A DNA stretch of 17,738 nucleotides from an uncultured Caulobacterales bacterium (GTDB lineage: Bacteria; Pseudomonadota; Alphaproteobacteria; Caulobacterales; Caulobacteraceae). Positions 1 through 6,995 of the stretch are shown here, piece after piece. The notes beneath the pieces are model-generated. The model was given only the letters and a program-made list of their open reading frames with translations. It had not been told where the DNA came from and did no database searches. A program made the position numbers and the translations under genes. Within the stretch, counting starts at the first letter, position 1, and each line of letters begins with the position of its first letter. The DNA lies in NCBI GenBank assembly GCA_903889785.1, contig CAISYT010000172.1, positions 1 to 17,738 on the forward strand. Direction: 5' to 3'.

Positions 1-75
1 CAAAGGCCCTAAAGATCAGGCGTCCAGCTTCGCCTGTGGAGCAGCCTGACCCAAGGCTACAATCCGAAATATCGG

Positions 76-105
76 CGGCGGGCCTTCAGCGGGGCCCGCC
101 GTTTT
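76..105 (+). terminator. Rho-independent terminator of an upstream plus-strand unit
   Basis: Perfect 9-bp arms CGGCGGGCC (76-84) and GGCCCGCCG (93-101) enclose an 8-nt loop and are followed by TTTT (102-105). It would end a transcript entering from the left. A short open frame at 2-46 with a TGA at 47-49 may be the last codons of that gene, but 15 residues are too few to identify it. The hairpin also lies 17 bp beyond the stop of the minus-strand dehydrogenase and may act on both strands, although the minus-strand T-tract is poor. Confidence 0.65.
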
Positions 106-117
106 CATGTCGACGAT

Positions 118-1074
118 CTAGGTGACAGGGTCGGGTGCCGGGCGGCCTTCCAGCACCGCGAAAACATTGTCGAGCGCACGCATGCCCATGGCCGTGCGGG
201 TTTCCAGGGTGGCGCTGCCCATATGCGGCGTCATGAAGACGTTTGGCAGGGCGTTGTAGCGCAGGTCGAAGGCCGGCTCGCCCTTGAAGACATCCAAGCC
301 GGCGGCAGCCACATGGCCCGATTGCAACGCCGCGATCAGGGCGTCATCGTCGACCAGCGTGCCGCGGCCAGAATTGACCAGCACAGCCCCCTTGGGCAGC
401 AAGGCGATCTTCTCGGCGGTGATCAAAGGTGCCGAGCCGCCGGGCACCGTCAGGCAAAGCACCTGAGCCTGCGCCAATAGCGCGTCCAGCATAGGGTAAT
501 ATACCGCATCGCCCTCCTGCTCCGGCGGCAAGCGGTTGCGATTGTGGTAGCTGATCGTCATGCCAAAGGCGCGGGCGCGATGGGCGACCGCCTGGCCGAT
601 GCGACCCATGCCGACGATACCGAGCGTGCGCCCATTGGCATCCAGGCCGAGCATCTCGGTCAACCCGAAGCTGCGACGCCAGCCATCGGTCATGATCTGC
701 GAGTATTCCTTGCCGCGACGCAGCGCCCCAAGCATCAGGAACAGGGTGATGTCGGCCGTGGCATTGGTCAGGACATCGGGTGTGTTGGTCACAATCAGGC
801 CCGCGGCGCGGGCTGCGGCCAGGTCGATGTGGTCGAAACCGACGCTGACCGTCGCCACCATCTTCACGGCCTTGGGCAGGCGTTCAATCTCACTCGCCGG
901 CACCTTGGTTCGGCTACCCAGCACCACGGCCACGGCATTGTGCGCCGCCGCTAGCGACGGCATCTGACCGGGCTCCGTCGCTGCGGTGGGCTCATAAAGA
1001 ATATCAAAGCGTGCCCGTGCCACCTCCAGGGCAGCGTCGGTCAGCGCCGCCGCAACCAGAACCCTATGCCGCAT
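118..1074 (-). CDS. D-isomer-specific 2-hydroxyacid dehydrogenase (probable hydroxypyruvate/glyoxylate reductase)
   Basis: A 318-residue cytosolic NAD(P)H-dependent oxidoreductase, the usual length for the GhrB/GyaR type. The Rossmann motif GMGRIG lies at 155-160. The family's catalytic residues are visible: Arg237 in NSGRGTLVDD, Glu266 in DVFKGEP, and His284 in TPHMGSATLE. Substrate-domain landmarks such as SVGFDHID (77-84) are intact. The ATG is preceded by GAGGGG. It is the last gene of a co-oriented set with a 60-bp gap to the TSUP permease upstream. The family reduces glyoxylate, hydroxypyruvate and related 2-oxoacids. With glycerate kinase and tartrate dehydrogenase in the same window, hydroxypyruvate to D-glycerate is the most sensible role (inference). 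Exact substrate and NADH/NADPH preference cannot be told from sequence. Confidence 0.93.
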   Translation of the reverse strand: MRHRVLVAAALTDAALEVARARFDILYEPTAATEPGQMPSLAAAHNAVAVVLGSRTKVPASEIERLPKAVKMVATVSVGFDHIDLAAARAAGLIVTNTPDVLTNATADITLFLMLGALRRGKEYSQIMTDGWRRSFGLTEMLGLDANGRTLGIVGMGRIGQAVAHRARAFGMTISYHNRNRLPPEQEGDAVYYPMLDALLAQAQVLCLTVPGGSAPLITAEKIALLPKGAVLVNSGRGTLVDDDALIAALQSGHVAAAGLDVFKGEPAFDLRYNALPNVFMTPHMGSATLETRTAMGMRALDNVFAVLEGRPAPDPVT

Positions 1075-1134
1075 GGCAATTTCCCCTCACCGATGGTCGG
1101 CGTTGTTTAGTCCTCTCGCCCCAGCGGGCAAGAC

Positions 1135-1887
1135 CTAGTGACCGTAAGCGCGCCAGAAGAAGCGCAGGGTCATGACACAGGCCAGGGTCAGGGTGAGCGC
1201 CCGCACAATACGAGGATCAAGCCGTTGGCTGAAGTGAGCACCGGCAAACCCACCGACCAGGGCGGCAACGGCCATAATCGCGGCCGCGCGCCAAAAGACC
1301 ACGCCGGCGATGGCGAACAGGATAATCGCCACCGTATTAAAAGCACTGACCATAACGACGCGCGGGGCATTGAGGATTTTCACCTCACGCCCATCCAGCA
1401 GGCTCCAGGCCGCCAGCAACATCAGCCCTGCTGCACCGCCGAAATAGCCGCCGTAGATACTGAGCACCAACTGCACCGCCAGCACGATTCCGCTGTGGCC
1501 GCGCAAGACACCTTGCAACCGATCGGCAATTCGCCGGCCGAATGCCAAGGCCAGGGTGGCAATCAGCAAGAGCCAGGGCAGCACACCGTCGAACACCGCT
1601 GTCGGGGTCCACAGCAGCAATAGGCTGCCAACAAACCCACCGATCAGGCTAGTGATCAAAAGGGGCTTTACGCCCACACCGCCGACGCCATCGAGGTTAG
1701 CGCGATAGACGAAAGCACTGGCGATGCCGCCTGGATAGAGCGCAACACTGCTTGAGGCATTGGCGCTTACGGACGGAATGCCTGCCGCGATCAGGGTGGG
1801 AAGGGTCACGAACGATCCGCCACCGGCCAGGGCATTCATGGCCCCGCCGAGCAATCCGGCACCGGCAATCAGCAAGACAGAACTCAT
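1135..1887 (-). CDS. TSUP (TauE/SafE) family membrane transporter
   Basis: A 250-residue, very hydrophobic inner-membrane protein with about eight predicted helices. The two family repeats are recognisable: an N-terminal NALAGGGSFVTLP stretch (18-30) followed by ANASSSVALYPG (42-53), and a C-terminal YGGYFGGAAGLMLL (145-158) with NAPRV (173-177). TSUP members export or import sulfite, sulfoacetate, taurine-derived sulfonates or other small organic anions. The substrate here is unknown. It sits 47 bp downstream of the carboxymuconolactone-decarboxylase-like gene and 60 bp upstream of the hydroxyacid dehydrogenase on the same strand, so the three probably form one transcript. The neighbours point to an organic acid rather than sulfite (inference). 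No sulfur genes are present. Confidence 0.9.
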   Translation of the reverse strand: MSSVLLIAGAGLLGGAMNALAGGGSFVTLPTLIAAGIPSVSANASSSVALYPGGIASAFVYRANLDGVGGVGVKPLLITSLIGGFVGSLLLLWTPTAVFDGVLPWLLLIATLALAFGRRIADRLQGVLRGHSGIVLAVQLVLSIYGGYFGGAAGLMLLAAWSLLDGREVKILNAPRVVMVSAFNTVAIILFAIAGVVFWRAAAIMAVAALVGGFAGAHFSQRLDPRIVRALTLTLACVMTLRFFWRAYGH

Positions 1888-1934
1888 CCCCGCTTATCCG
1901 CTTGGGGACCGCGGGTTTCAACTCCCGGGCGCGG

Positions 1935-2522
1935 CTAGGTTCCGCTGAGCGGCGGCACGTCGTCGCCGGCCGTCTTGGTGCGGGCGATATTCATGGTCAT
2001 CGCCAGCAAGGTATAATAGCCGGCCACCGCCGCCAAATCGATCAGGCCTTGTTCGCCCAACAGTTCGCAGGCTCGGGCATAGAGCGCATCATCAATCCCG
2101 CGAGTCCGGTGCAACTGATCAAAGACATCATAGACCGCAGCCTGGGCGGGCTCCATCGACACAGGACGCCGTCCTTCCGAAATAGCCTCGACAACAGCGA
2201 GCGGCAGGCCCGCCTTCAAGGCGGCCGGGCGGTGAATTTCCCACTCGACGGGCTGGGACCACAGCCGGGAAACCAACAGGATCGCCATCTCGCTCAGCAC
2301 AAAGGGCAGGCTGGAGTGATAGCGCAAATAATAGCCCATCTCATGGGCGCGCAGCATCAACTCCGGGCTGCGGATCAGCGGCCAGAATGGGCCGAACACC
2401 GGGACACCACGAACCTCTGCGAAGGAGGCCGCCGCGGCCGTCTGGGCTGGGGTAAGCGCCTCTGGCGTCAGAGACGGAAGGCGATCGGGACCGTTGCCGC
2501 CGCCTGACCTTTGAATGCCCAT
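1935..2522 (-). CDS. Carboxymuconolactone decarboxylase (CMD/AhpD-fold) family protein
   Basis: 195 residues from the ATG at 2522, chosen because GGGAGG (2533-2528) lies 5 nt before it. A longer reading to 2615 has no such site. The protein is largely helical. The CMD-type signature EWEIHRPAALKAGL is at 93-106 (Glu93, Trp94, His97). The CxxC pair of peroxidase-type AhpD proteins is absent, and the only Cys is Cys152, outside the motif. This fits the 4-carboxymuconolactone decarboxylase side of the family rather than the alkylhydroperoxidase side. Many CMD-like proteins of this size are uncharacterised, and no protocatechuate-pathway gene is present, so the substrate is unknown. First gene of a probable operon with the TSUP permease and the 2-hydroxyacid dehydrogenase. 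Confidence 0.87.
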   Translation of the reverse strand: MGIQRSGGGNGPDRLPSLTPEALTPAQTAAAASFAEVRGVPVFGPFWPLIRSPELMLRAHEMGYYLRYHSSLPFVLSEMAILLVSRLWSQPVEWEIHRPAALKAGLPLAVVEAISEGRRPVSMEPAQAAVYDVFDQLHRTRGIDDALYARACELLGEQGLIDLAAVAGYYTLLAMTMNIARTKTAGDDVPPLSGT

Positions 2523-2623
2523 AAGTTCCTCCCTGCGCCAAGCAATGCTAGGCGAGGTGTGCATATTGCAATGCGCCGCTGATTCAAGCCCGGCGGCCCG
2601 CCAGAAAGACCGCATATCCCCGA
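2523..2623. promoter_or_regulatory. Divergent promoter region between CMD-like gene and MFS gene
   Basis: These 101 bp must hold promoters for both directions. The 7-mer GCAATGC occurs twice (2542-2548 and 2568-2574), 26 bp apart. The second copy is also the right part of GCAT-ATTGCA-ATGC (2561-2574), a small inverted repeat. These are candidate operator half-sites. I see no convincing -35/-10 pair. Confidence 0.3.
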
Positions 2624-3859
2624 ATGCCGCCCGCCTCCGAACATCCCGCCAAGGCGGCCCCCGTCTATGCCGTGCGGGGCTCCACAGCCTTTCTGAAGAT
2701 CAGCTTCGCCCTGTTCCTGGCTGGGTTCTCGACCTTTTCCCTGCTGTACTGCATCCAGCCCCTGCTGCCGCTGTTCGCGCGGGATTTTGGCGTAAGCCCG
2801 GCGCAGAGCTCGTTGGCCCTATCGATGACCACGGGCCTGCTGGCCATAGCCGTGGTCGCCGCCGCCGCCTTGGCCGAAGGCTTTGAGCGGCGCAGCCTTA
2901 TGTTCGTCTCCATGGCCAGCGCTGCGGTGCTGACGATCGTGCAGACCTTTATCCCGCATTGGCCCAGCTTCTTGCTGGTTCGCGCCCTAGAGGGTGTTGT
3001 CTTGGGCGGGGTGCCGGCCGTGGCCCTGGCCTATCTCGCTGAGGAAATCGATCCCAAGGGCTTGGGCTTCTCGTTGGGACTTTATGTGTCGGGCAACGCC
3101 ATAGGTGGAATGGTCGGGCGGCTGGGTACTAGTGCTCTTGCAGAGGCTTTCAACTGGCGGGTGGCGCTGGGCGTAATGGGTCTGATCGACCTCGTCACAG
3201 CCATCGGATTTTTCTTGCTGTTGCCACGCTCGCGCAATTTTACCCCCCAGCACGACGCGGGATTTCGCTTTCACTGGCTGGCCTGGAAGGGCCACCTGTT
3301 CCGGCCCGGACTGCAACGCCTGTTCCTAATGGGCTTCATGGGCATGGGTGCCTTTGTCAGCGTCTATAACTACGCCGGCTTTCGGCTCTCGGCCGCGCCC
3401 TACTTCCTGAACCAGACGCAGATTGGGCTGATTTTTACAGTCTATGTGGTGGGAGTAGTTTCCTCCTACTTGGCTGGCGGGTTGGCGGACCGGATCGGGC
3501 GGCGGCCGGTGCAGACCATCGGTCTTTTGGCGATGGGTGCAGGCCTAGCGATCACCCTGGCGCAGCCGCTTTGGCTCGTCATCGCAGGGGTGGCGATCTT
3601 CACCGGCGGCTTCTTCGCCACACAGCCCGTGCTGAATAGCTGGGTGGGCCGTATCGCCCCCAGCACCAAGGGCCACGCGGCGGCGCTGTACCTGCTGGCC
3701 TACTATGCCGGCTCCAGCGTCATGGGTTCGGTGAGCGGCCATGCCTACTCGGCCGGCGGCTGGCCCGGCCTGTGCCTGATGGTGGCCGTGCTGATCGCCA
3801 TCGCCCTGGCCGCGACCTGGAGCCTGCATCCTGGCATCAACGGCGAAGCTGGCTCATGA
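2624..3859 (+). CDS. MFS transporter, YnfM-like (DHA1-type)
   Basis: A 411-residue major facilitator with 12 predicted membrane helices after a roughly 20-residue cytoplasmic N-terminus. YCIQPLLPLFARDFGVSP (42-59), LSMTTGLLAI, and the helix-4/5 stretch YLAEEIDPK...GLYVSGNAIGGMVGRL (137-167) match what I recall of E. coli YnfM. A second-half loop 8/9 motif ADRIGRRP is also present. Such proteins are proton-coupled effluxers or sugar/organic acid transporters. It does not resemble the anion:cation symporter type of TtuB, so it should not be taken as the tartrate importer on position alone. The upstream ATG has only a weak ribosome-binding site. The secreted cupin gene follows after 38 bp and is probably co-transcribed. 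Confidence 0.92.
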   Translation: MPPASEHPAKAAPVYAVRGSTAFLKISFALFLAGFSTFSLLYCIQPLLPLFARDFGVSPAQSSLALSMTTGLLAIAVVAAAALAEGFERRSLMFVSMASAAVLTIVQTFIPHWPSFLLVRALEGVVLGGVPAVALAYLAEEIDPKGLGFSLGLYVSGNAIGGMVGRLGTSALAEAFNWRVALGVMGLIDLVTAIGFFLLLPRSRNFTPQHDAGFRFHWLAWKGHLFRPGLQRLFLMGFMGMGAFVSVYNYAGFRLSAAPYFLNQTQIGLIFTVYVVGVVSSYLAGGLADRIGRRPVQTIGLLAMGAGLAITLAQPLWLVIAGVAIFTGGFFATQPVLNSWVGRIAPSTKGHAAALYLLAYYAGSSVMGSVSGHAYSAGGWPGLCLMVAVLIAIALAATWSLHPGINGEAGS

Positions 3860-3897
3860 TAAGCGCACAATAGACAAACCAACCAGAGAGTTCGCCC

Positions 3898-4416
3898 ATG
3901 CGCATCATCATCCCTGCCCTGGTCGCCTCCGCAATCCTGGTGATGCCCGCGCTGGCCCAGGCACCGGCCACGTCCGCCGCGCCGCCGCTCTTCGCCTCCG
4001 TGCCCCCTGACACTCCGCCAGTAACCTTCGTAACCGCCGCCGAGGTGATGGCCATGGCCGCCAAGTCCAAGGCCGTGCGTAAGGATGAGCCGCAGCTCAA
4101 CACGCCCTTGCTGGTACTGCCGCCCTACCGGTCGCAGGTCGAATACCGCGGCTCGGCTGGCCCGCCAGCCGTACATGAGACGGAGGCAGAGATGATGTTT
4201 GTGGCCGATGGCGGGGCAACCCTGGTCACCGGCGGCAAGATGATCGGCGAGAAGCGCACCAACGCCACCAACCTCACCGGCACGGGTATCGAAGGCGGCC
4301 AATCACGGCATTTCGCCAAGGGCGACTGGGCCATCATTCCGCAAGGCGTGCCGCATCAGATTGCCGCCGTCGACGGCTCGGTAACGCTGGTGACGCTGCA
4401 CGTACCACGCACCTAA
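3898..4416 (+). CDS. Exported cupin-domain protein
   Basis: 172 residues with a Sec signal peptide (basic MR, hydrophobic core to about residue 18, cleavage near ALA-Q21), so probably periplasmic. One cupin barrel is evident. Motif 1 is the stretch ending at Gly105, with His93, Glu98 and Gly105 in the exact H-x4-E-x6-G spacing. The first His of the usual HxH pair is replaced by Ala91. Motif 2 is complete as G142-x5-P148-x-G150-x2-H153. Three rather than four metal ligands remain, so a divalent metal may bind with altered geometry or not at all. Residues 22-45 form a Pro/Ala-rich linker. The gene follows the MFS gene by 38 bp and ends 11 bp from the convergent glycerate kinase. Function unknown: sugar-acid binding, isomerase or dioxygenase activity are all possible. 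Confidence 0.87.
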   Translation: MRIIIPALVASAILVMPALAQAPATSAAPPLFASVPPDTPPVTFVTAAEVMAMAAKSKAVRKDEPQLNTPLLVLPPYRSQVEYRGSAGPPAVHETEAEMMFVADGGATLVTGGKMIGEKRTNATNLTGTGIEGGQSRHFAKGDWAIIPQGVPHQIAAVDGSVTLVTLHVPRT

Positions 4417-4427
4417 CGGAGGGCAGC

Positions 4428-5741
4428 CTAGAGCGCTACACCGATCACCAGGTCCATAACATTGGTTCCGGTCGGTCCTGTGATCAGCAGATCACCCAAG
4501 GCCGCAAAGGCCGGATAGGAATCGTTGCTGGCCAGGGCGGCGGCAAGATCAACCCCAGCTGTCCTGGCACGCGCGGCGGTTTCCCCGTCTGCGAAGGCAC
4601 CCGCCGCGTCCGTCGGACCATCGGTGCCGTCGGTGCCGGCAGCCAGCACGGCGACGTTCGCTTCACCGTCGAGCAGGCGCGCTGCGACCAGGGCAAATTC
4701 CTGATTGCGGCCACCCTTACCTGTGCCAACGACTTTCAGCGTGGTTTCCCCCGCAGCCAGCAGCACCATGGGCGGCCCCCCCGCGCGGCGGCGCGCAGCG
4801 GCGGCCTTTAGCTGGTCTACAAACGCGTTAGCAGCGGCGTGCGTATTGCCGTCCATACGGCGGTCGATCCAGGCGATCTCCAGTCCCAGTGCACTGGCGC
4901 GGGCAAGAGCCGCGTCCACCGCCGTGTCGCTATTGGCCAACAGGATCACTGGGCTGCTATTCGGCGAAGCTACGGGCACTGGCGCGTCTCTCAGGTGCCG
5001 GATCACCGCCGCCGGAACTCTATCGGCGAGTCCATAGCGGTCGAGTACGGCCAGAGCCGCGCCCTGTGAGGCTTGATCGGGAATTGTCGGACCCGAGCCG
5101 ACCATGCCGGGATCGTTGCTGGGCACGTCTGACACGATCAGGGTTACGCACTGCGCTGGGGCGATGGCGCGCAGCAGCCCGCCTCCCTTCACGCGCGAGA
5201 GCCGCTTGCGCACCGTGTTGATCTCTTCGATGGCGGCGCCGCTGCGTAGCAACAGATCGGTCACCGCTGCCTCGTCGGCGAGGGTCAAGCCTTCCATCGG
5301 CGCGGCCAGCAGGGCGGAGGCCCCGCCGGTCAGCAGAACAAACACCCGGTCATCCGGCGTGAGGTCATCGATCAGCGCCAGCATGGCACGCGTGCCTGCC
5401 TCGCCCGCCGCGTCGGGAATCGGGTGGCCGCCTTCGACGGTGCGGATACGGTCCAGCAGCTCGGCATGGCCGTGCTTGACCACGATGACACCATCATCAA
5501 TGCACGCGCCTAACACCGCCTCCAGACCCTGCGCCAGCGATGCCGTGGCCTTGCCGGCCCCGACCACCAGCACCCGGCCACCCGGTGGGAGCGGCCAGCG
5601 CAGTATTTGTCCGCCGAAATCCCCGACCCAGGTCTCGCCCTCCAGCCGCGACCGCAAGGCGATCAGCGACCGGCCCTGCACCGCCGACAAGGCTGCGCCG
5701 AATATATCAGTGAGGACGGCCTTGGGATGGGGCTGCTGCAT
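4428..5741 (-). CDS. ttuD: Glycerate 2-kinase, MOFRL family (GckA/TtuD type)
   Basis: 437 residues, full length for the DUF4147-plus-MOFRL type glycerate kinase, which phosphorylates D-glycerate to 2-phosphoglycerate with ATP in the cytosol. The N-terminal domain shows VGAGKA (60-65), GGHPIPD (104-110), LLTGGASALL (136-145), the RKRLSRVKGGGL stretch (178-189) and DVPSNDPGMVGSGPT (205-219). The C-terminal MOFRL domain shows AGETTLKVVGTGKGGRNQEF (330-349) and AGTDGTDGPTDAAGAF (368-383). The Agrobacterium vitis homologue was named TtuD in a tartrate operon and first called hydroxypyruvate reductase; this family is now known to be kinases. With tartrate dehydrogenase and a hydroxyacid reductase nearby, it completes a glycerate route into glycolysis (inference). 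It faces the secreted Ig-like gene across a 120-bp divergent region. Confidence 0.93.
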   Translation of the reverse strand: MQQPHPKAVLTDIFGAALSAVQGRSLIALRSRLEGETWVGDFGGQILRWPLPPGGRVLVVGAGKATASLAQGLEAVLGACIDDGVIVVKHGHAELLDRIRTVEGGHPIPDAAGEAGTRAMLALIDDLTPDDRVFVLLTGGASALLAAPMEGLTLADEAAVTDLLLRSGAAIEEINTVRKRLSRVKGGGLLRAIAPAQCVTLIVSDVPSNDPGMVGSGPTIPDQASQGAALAVLDRYGLADRVPAAVIRHLRDAPVPVASPNSSPVILLANSDTAVDAALARASALGLEIAWIDRRMDGNTHAAANAFVDQLKAAAARRRAGGPPMVLLAAGETTLKVVGTGKGGRNQEFALVAARLLDGEANVAVLAAGTDGTDGPTDAAGAFADGETAARARTAGVDLAAALASNDSYPAFAALGDLLITGPTGTNVMDLVIGVAL

Positions 5742-5794
5742 GAATCTCTGTGGTCTTGGCCTGGCGGCCGCACCATGGTTTGAGTCCTATATCC

Positions 5795-5836
5795 TGCCCA
5801 AGCTCGGGTGCCCAAGTCCGACTGCCCAAGTCTGGC
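5795..5836. repeat. Three 14-bp tandem repeats in a divergent promoter region
   Basis: Three consecutive units begin with TGCCCAAG: 5795-5808 (ending CTCGGG), 5809-5822 (TCCGAC) and 5823-5836 (TCTGGC). The first eight bases are identical in all three and the last six diverge. They lie between the starts of glycerate kinase (5741, minus) and the secreted protein (5862, plus). Regulator binding on one repeated half-site, or a replication-slippage duplication, are both possible. Confidence 0.7.
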
Positions 5837-5850
5837 CGCGATAGGCGGAG

Positions 5851-5856
5851 TACAAT
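5851..5856 (+). promoter_or_regulatory. Possible -10 element just before the secreted-protein start
   Basis: TACAAT lies 5 bp before the ATG at 5862. If used as a -10 box, transcription would begin at or next to the ATG and give a leaderless mRNA. No good -35 is seen. The GGCGGAG at 5844-5850 could instead be a ribosome-binding site with 11-nt spacing, and the two readings exclude each other. Confidence 0.25.
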
Positions 5857-5861
5857 AGAGC

Positions 5862-6422
5862 ATGGCCTACCGTTCCATCCGCAATCTTGGTTTGCTGCTC
5901 GTAGCGGCTTTCGCGACAGCGGCCGTTGCCCAGCCCGCGCCTTCCGACCCCAATGTGGTGTCTGGTGTGGCGGTCGTGAGTAGCGACCCGCCCAAGGTTA
6001 CCGCCACCTGGCCCGCCTCCGGGGCGGCCATCGCGCCCGGGGTTCTGGTGCTGAAAATCGTCTTCGACCAGCCGATGACCGCAGACCAGTGGAGCTATGC
6101 CAAGGCCGTCGCGAGCGACTATCCCGACTGTCTGCCCACGCCACGCTTACTGGCCGACCGCAAGACCTTCGCACTGCTGTGTTCGACCACGACGGGCAAG
6201 CGCTATGGCGTGCAAATCAACGCCACGGATGCGCGCGGATTCGTCAATGTCGGCGACCGACGCGCGCCCTTGTTCGACCTTGGGTTCACGACCTCGAACG
6301 CCGAGCCTATCCGTACCTTAAAGGCGGCGATGAAGTTGGCGGGTTTGGGCGAGCTGGACATGCCGCTGGAAAGCTTGGGATCCTTTATTAGCCCAGCAAC
6401 AGGGGCGGCCCCCAATCGGTAA
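5862..6422 (+). CDS. Exported protein with a bacterial Ig-like fold
   Basis: 186 residues with a typical signal peptide (cleavage near AVA-Q24). Residues 42-145 read as a beta-sandwich: PPKVTATWPASGAAIAPGVL and LKIVFDQPMTADQWSY resemble the Big_5/SbsA-type Ig-like domain found in envelope proteins, where a 'strand, P-x-x-G, I-x-F-D-x-P-M' pattern recurs. Cys90 and Cys107 could form a disulfide in the periplasm. The C-terminal 40 residues (LKAAMKLAGLGELDMPLESLG) are probably helical and not part of the fold. No catalytic motif is visible. The gene is divergent from glycerate kinase and ends 12 bp from the small minus-strand ORF. Likely an envelope or periplasmic binding or structural protein; the specific role is unknown. 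Confidence 0.75.
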   Translation: MAYRSIRNLGLLLVAAFATAAVAQPAPSDPNVVSGVAVVSSDPPKVTATWPASGAAIAPGVLVLKIVFDQPMTADQWSYAKAVASDYPDCLPTPRLLADRKTFALLCSTTTGKRYGVQINATDARGFVNVGDRRAPLFDLGFTTSNAEPIRTLKAAMKLAGLGELDMPLESLGSFISPATGAAPNR

Positions 6423-6434
6423 ATGTCGCCGGCC

Positions 6435-6662
6435 TTAAGCGGCCAGATCGAGACGGCGACTACGGTACGACGACCAAAAGACGTAGAAGGCGCGGCCTGC
6501 CTCTTCATCATTTACGGCGATCTGTGCAAACGCCATGGGCTCGCTGATGATGGAGATGATCGCTGGCCTAAAGCCGTCAGGCCGGGTTTCCGCGAAGCTG
6601 TAGGCGGCGGTATGCAGGCGTTCGATCTCGGCGGTGCTGCGGAGTGGAACTGTAATGTACAC
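6435..6662 (-). CDS. Small hypothetical protein (tentative)
   Basis: 75 codons with a GTG start at 6662, preceded by AGAGGG with 6-nt spacing (GTCCGCC region). The translation has an ordinary protein-like composition with no long low-complexity run, and two amphipathic stretches (around residues 10-24 and 49-62). An overlapping plus-strand frame (6423-6779) is Arg/Gly-rich and looks like a shadow. No family is recognised and no signal peptide or membrane helix is seen. It ends 12 bp from the convergent secreted-protein gene. It could be a small cytosolic protein or the remnant of a longer gene. Confidence 0.45.
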   Translation of the reverse strand: MYITVPLRSTAEIERLHTAAYSFAETRPDGFRPAIISIISEPMAFAQIAVNDEEAGRAFYVFWSSYRSRRLDLAA

Positions 6663-6995
6663 GGCGGACCCTCTATTAGAGCCTCTCGATTATCTGCCGC
6701 GTGTGACAGGCTAGGGACAGATGGGCGAAGTTTAGCGCATGGACGCGCCTCGCGTTTTGGGGCTGCGACTACAGCCTAGACATGTTGGTTCGGCCGGTCG
6801 GCACGCTCCGATTGTCCCTAGGTTTGTGCCACTGTGGCCAAATTGGCCCATCTGTCGGAAATAGTAGACACGTCATCGGCGATCCGGGCGAGCTTCGCAG
6901 AAGCGTCACATAAATCGCACTCAATCGTCTTTTCCCCCGCGTATTCGGCACGCAGCCCAGTCGAACTGCGGTCGAACAAATTTAGGGGATATCAA
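6663..6995. other. 333-bp noncoding leader and promoter region of the TonB-dependent receptor
   Basis: No credible gene. The receptor frame stays open upstream to 6834, but the residues before 6996 are not a signal peptide, and AGGGGA (6984-6989) stands 6 nt before the ATG at 6996. Within the gap are GGCCAA-A-TTGGCC (6836-6848), a perfect 6-bp-arm palindrome, and a small hairpin GCTTC-GCA-GAAGC (6892-6904). Either may be an operator or 5'-leader structure. I cannot place -35/-10 elements with confidence. Confidence 0.5.

Noticed and set aside
2..49. Possible C-terminal end of an upstream plus-strand gene (15 codons then TGA)
   Set aside because: Too short to support a coding call; mentioned only with the terminator at 76-105.
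6834..6995. 54-residue N-terminal extension of the TonB-dependent receptor
   Set aside because: Not a signal peptide; a good ribosome-binding site and a classic signal peptide begin at 6996.
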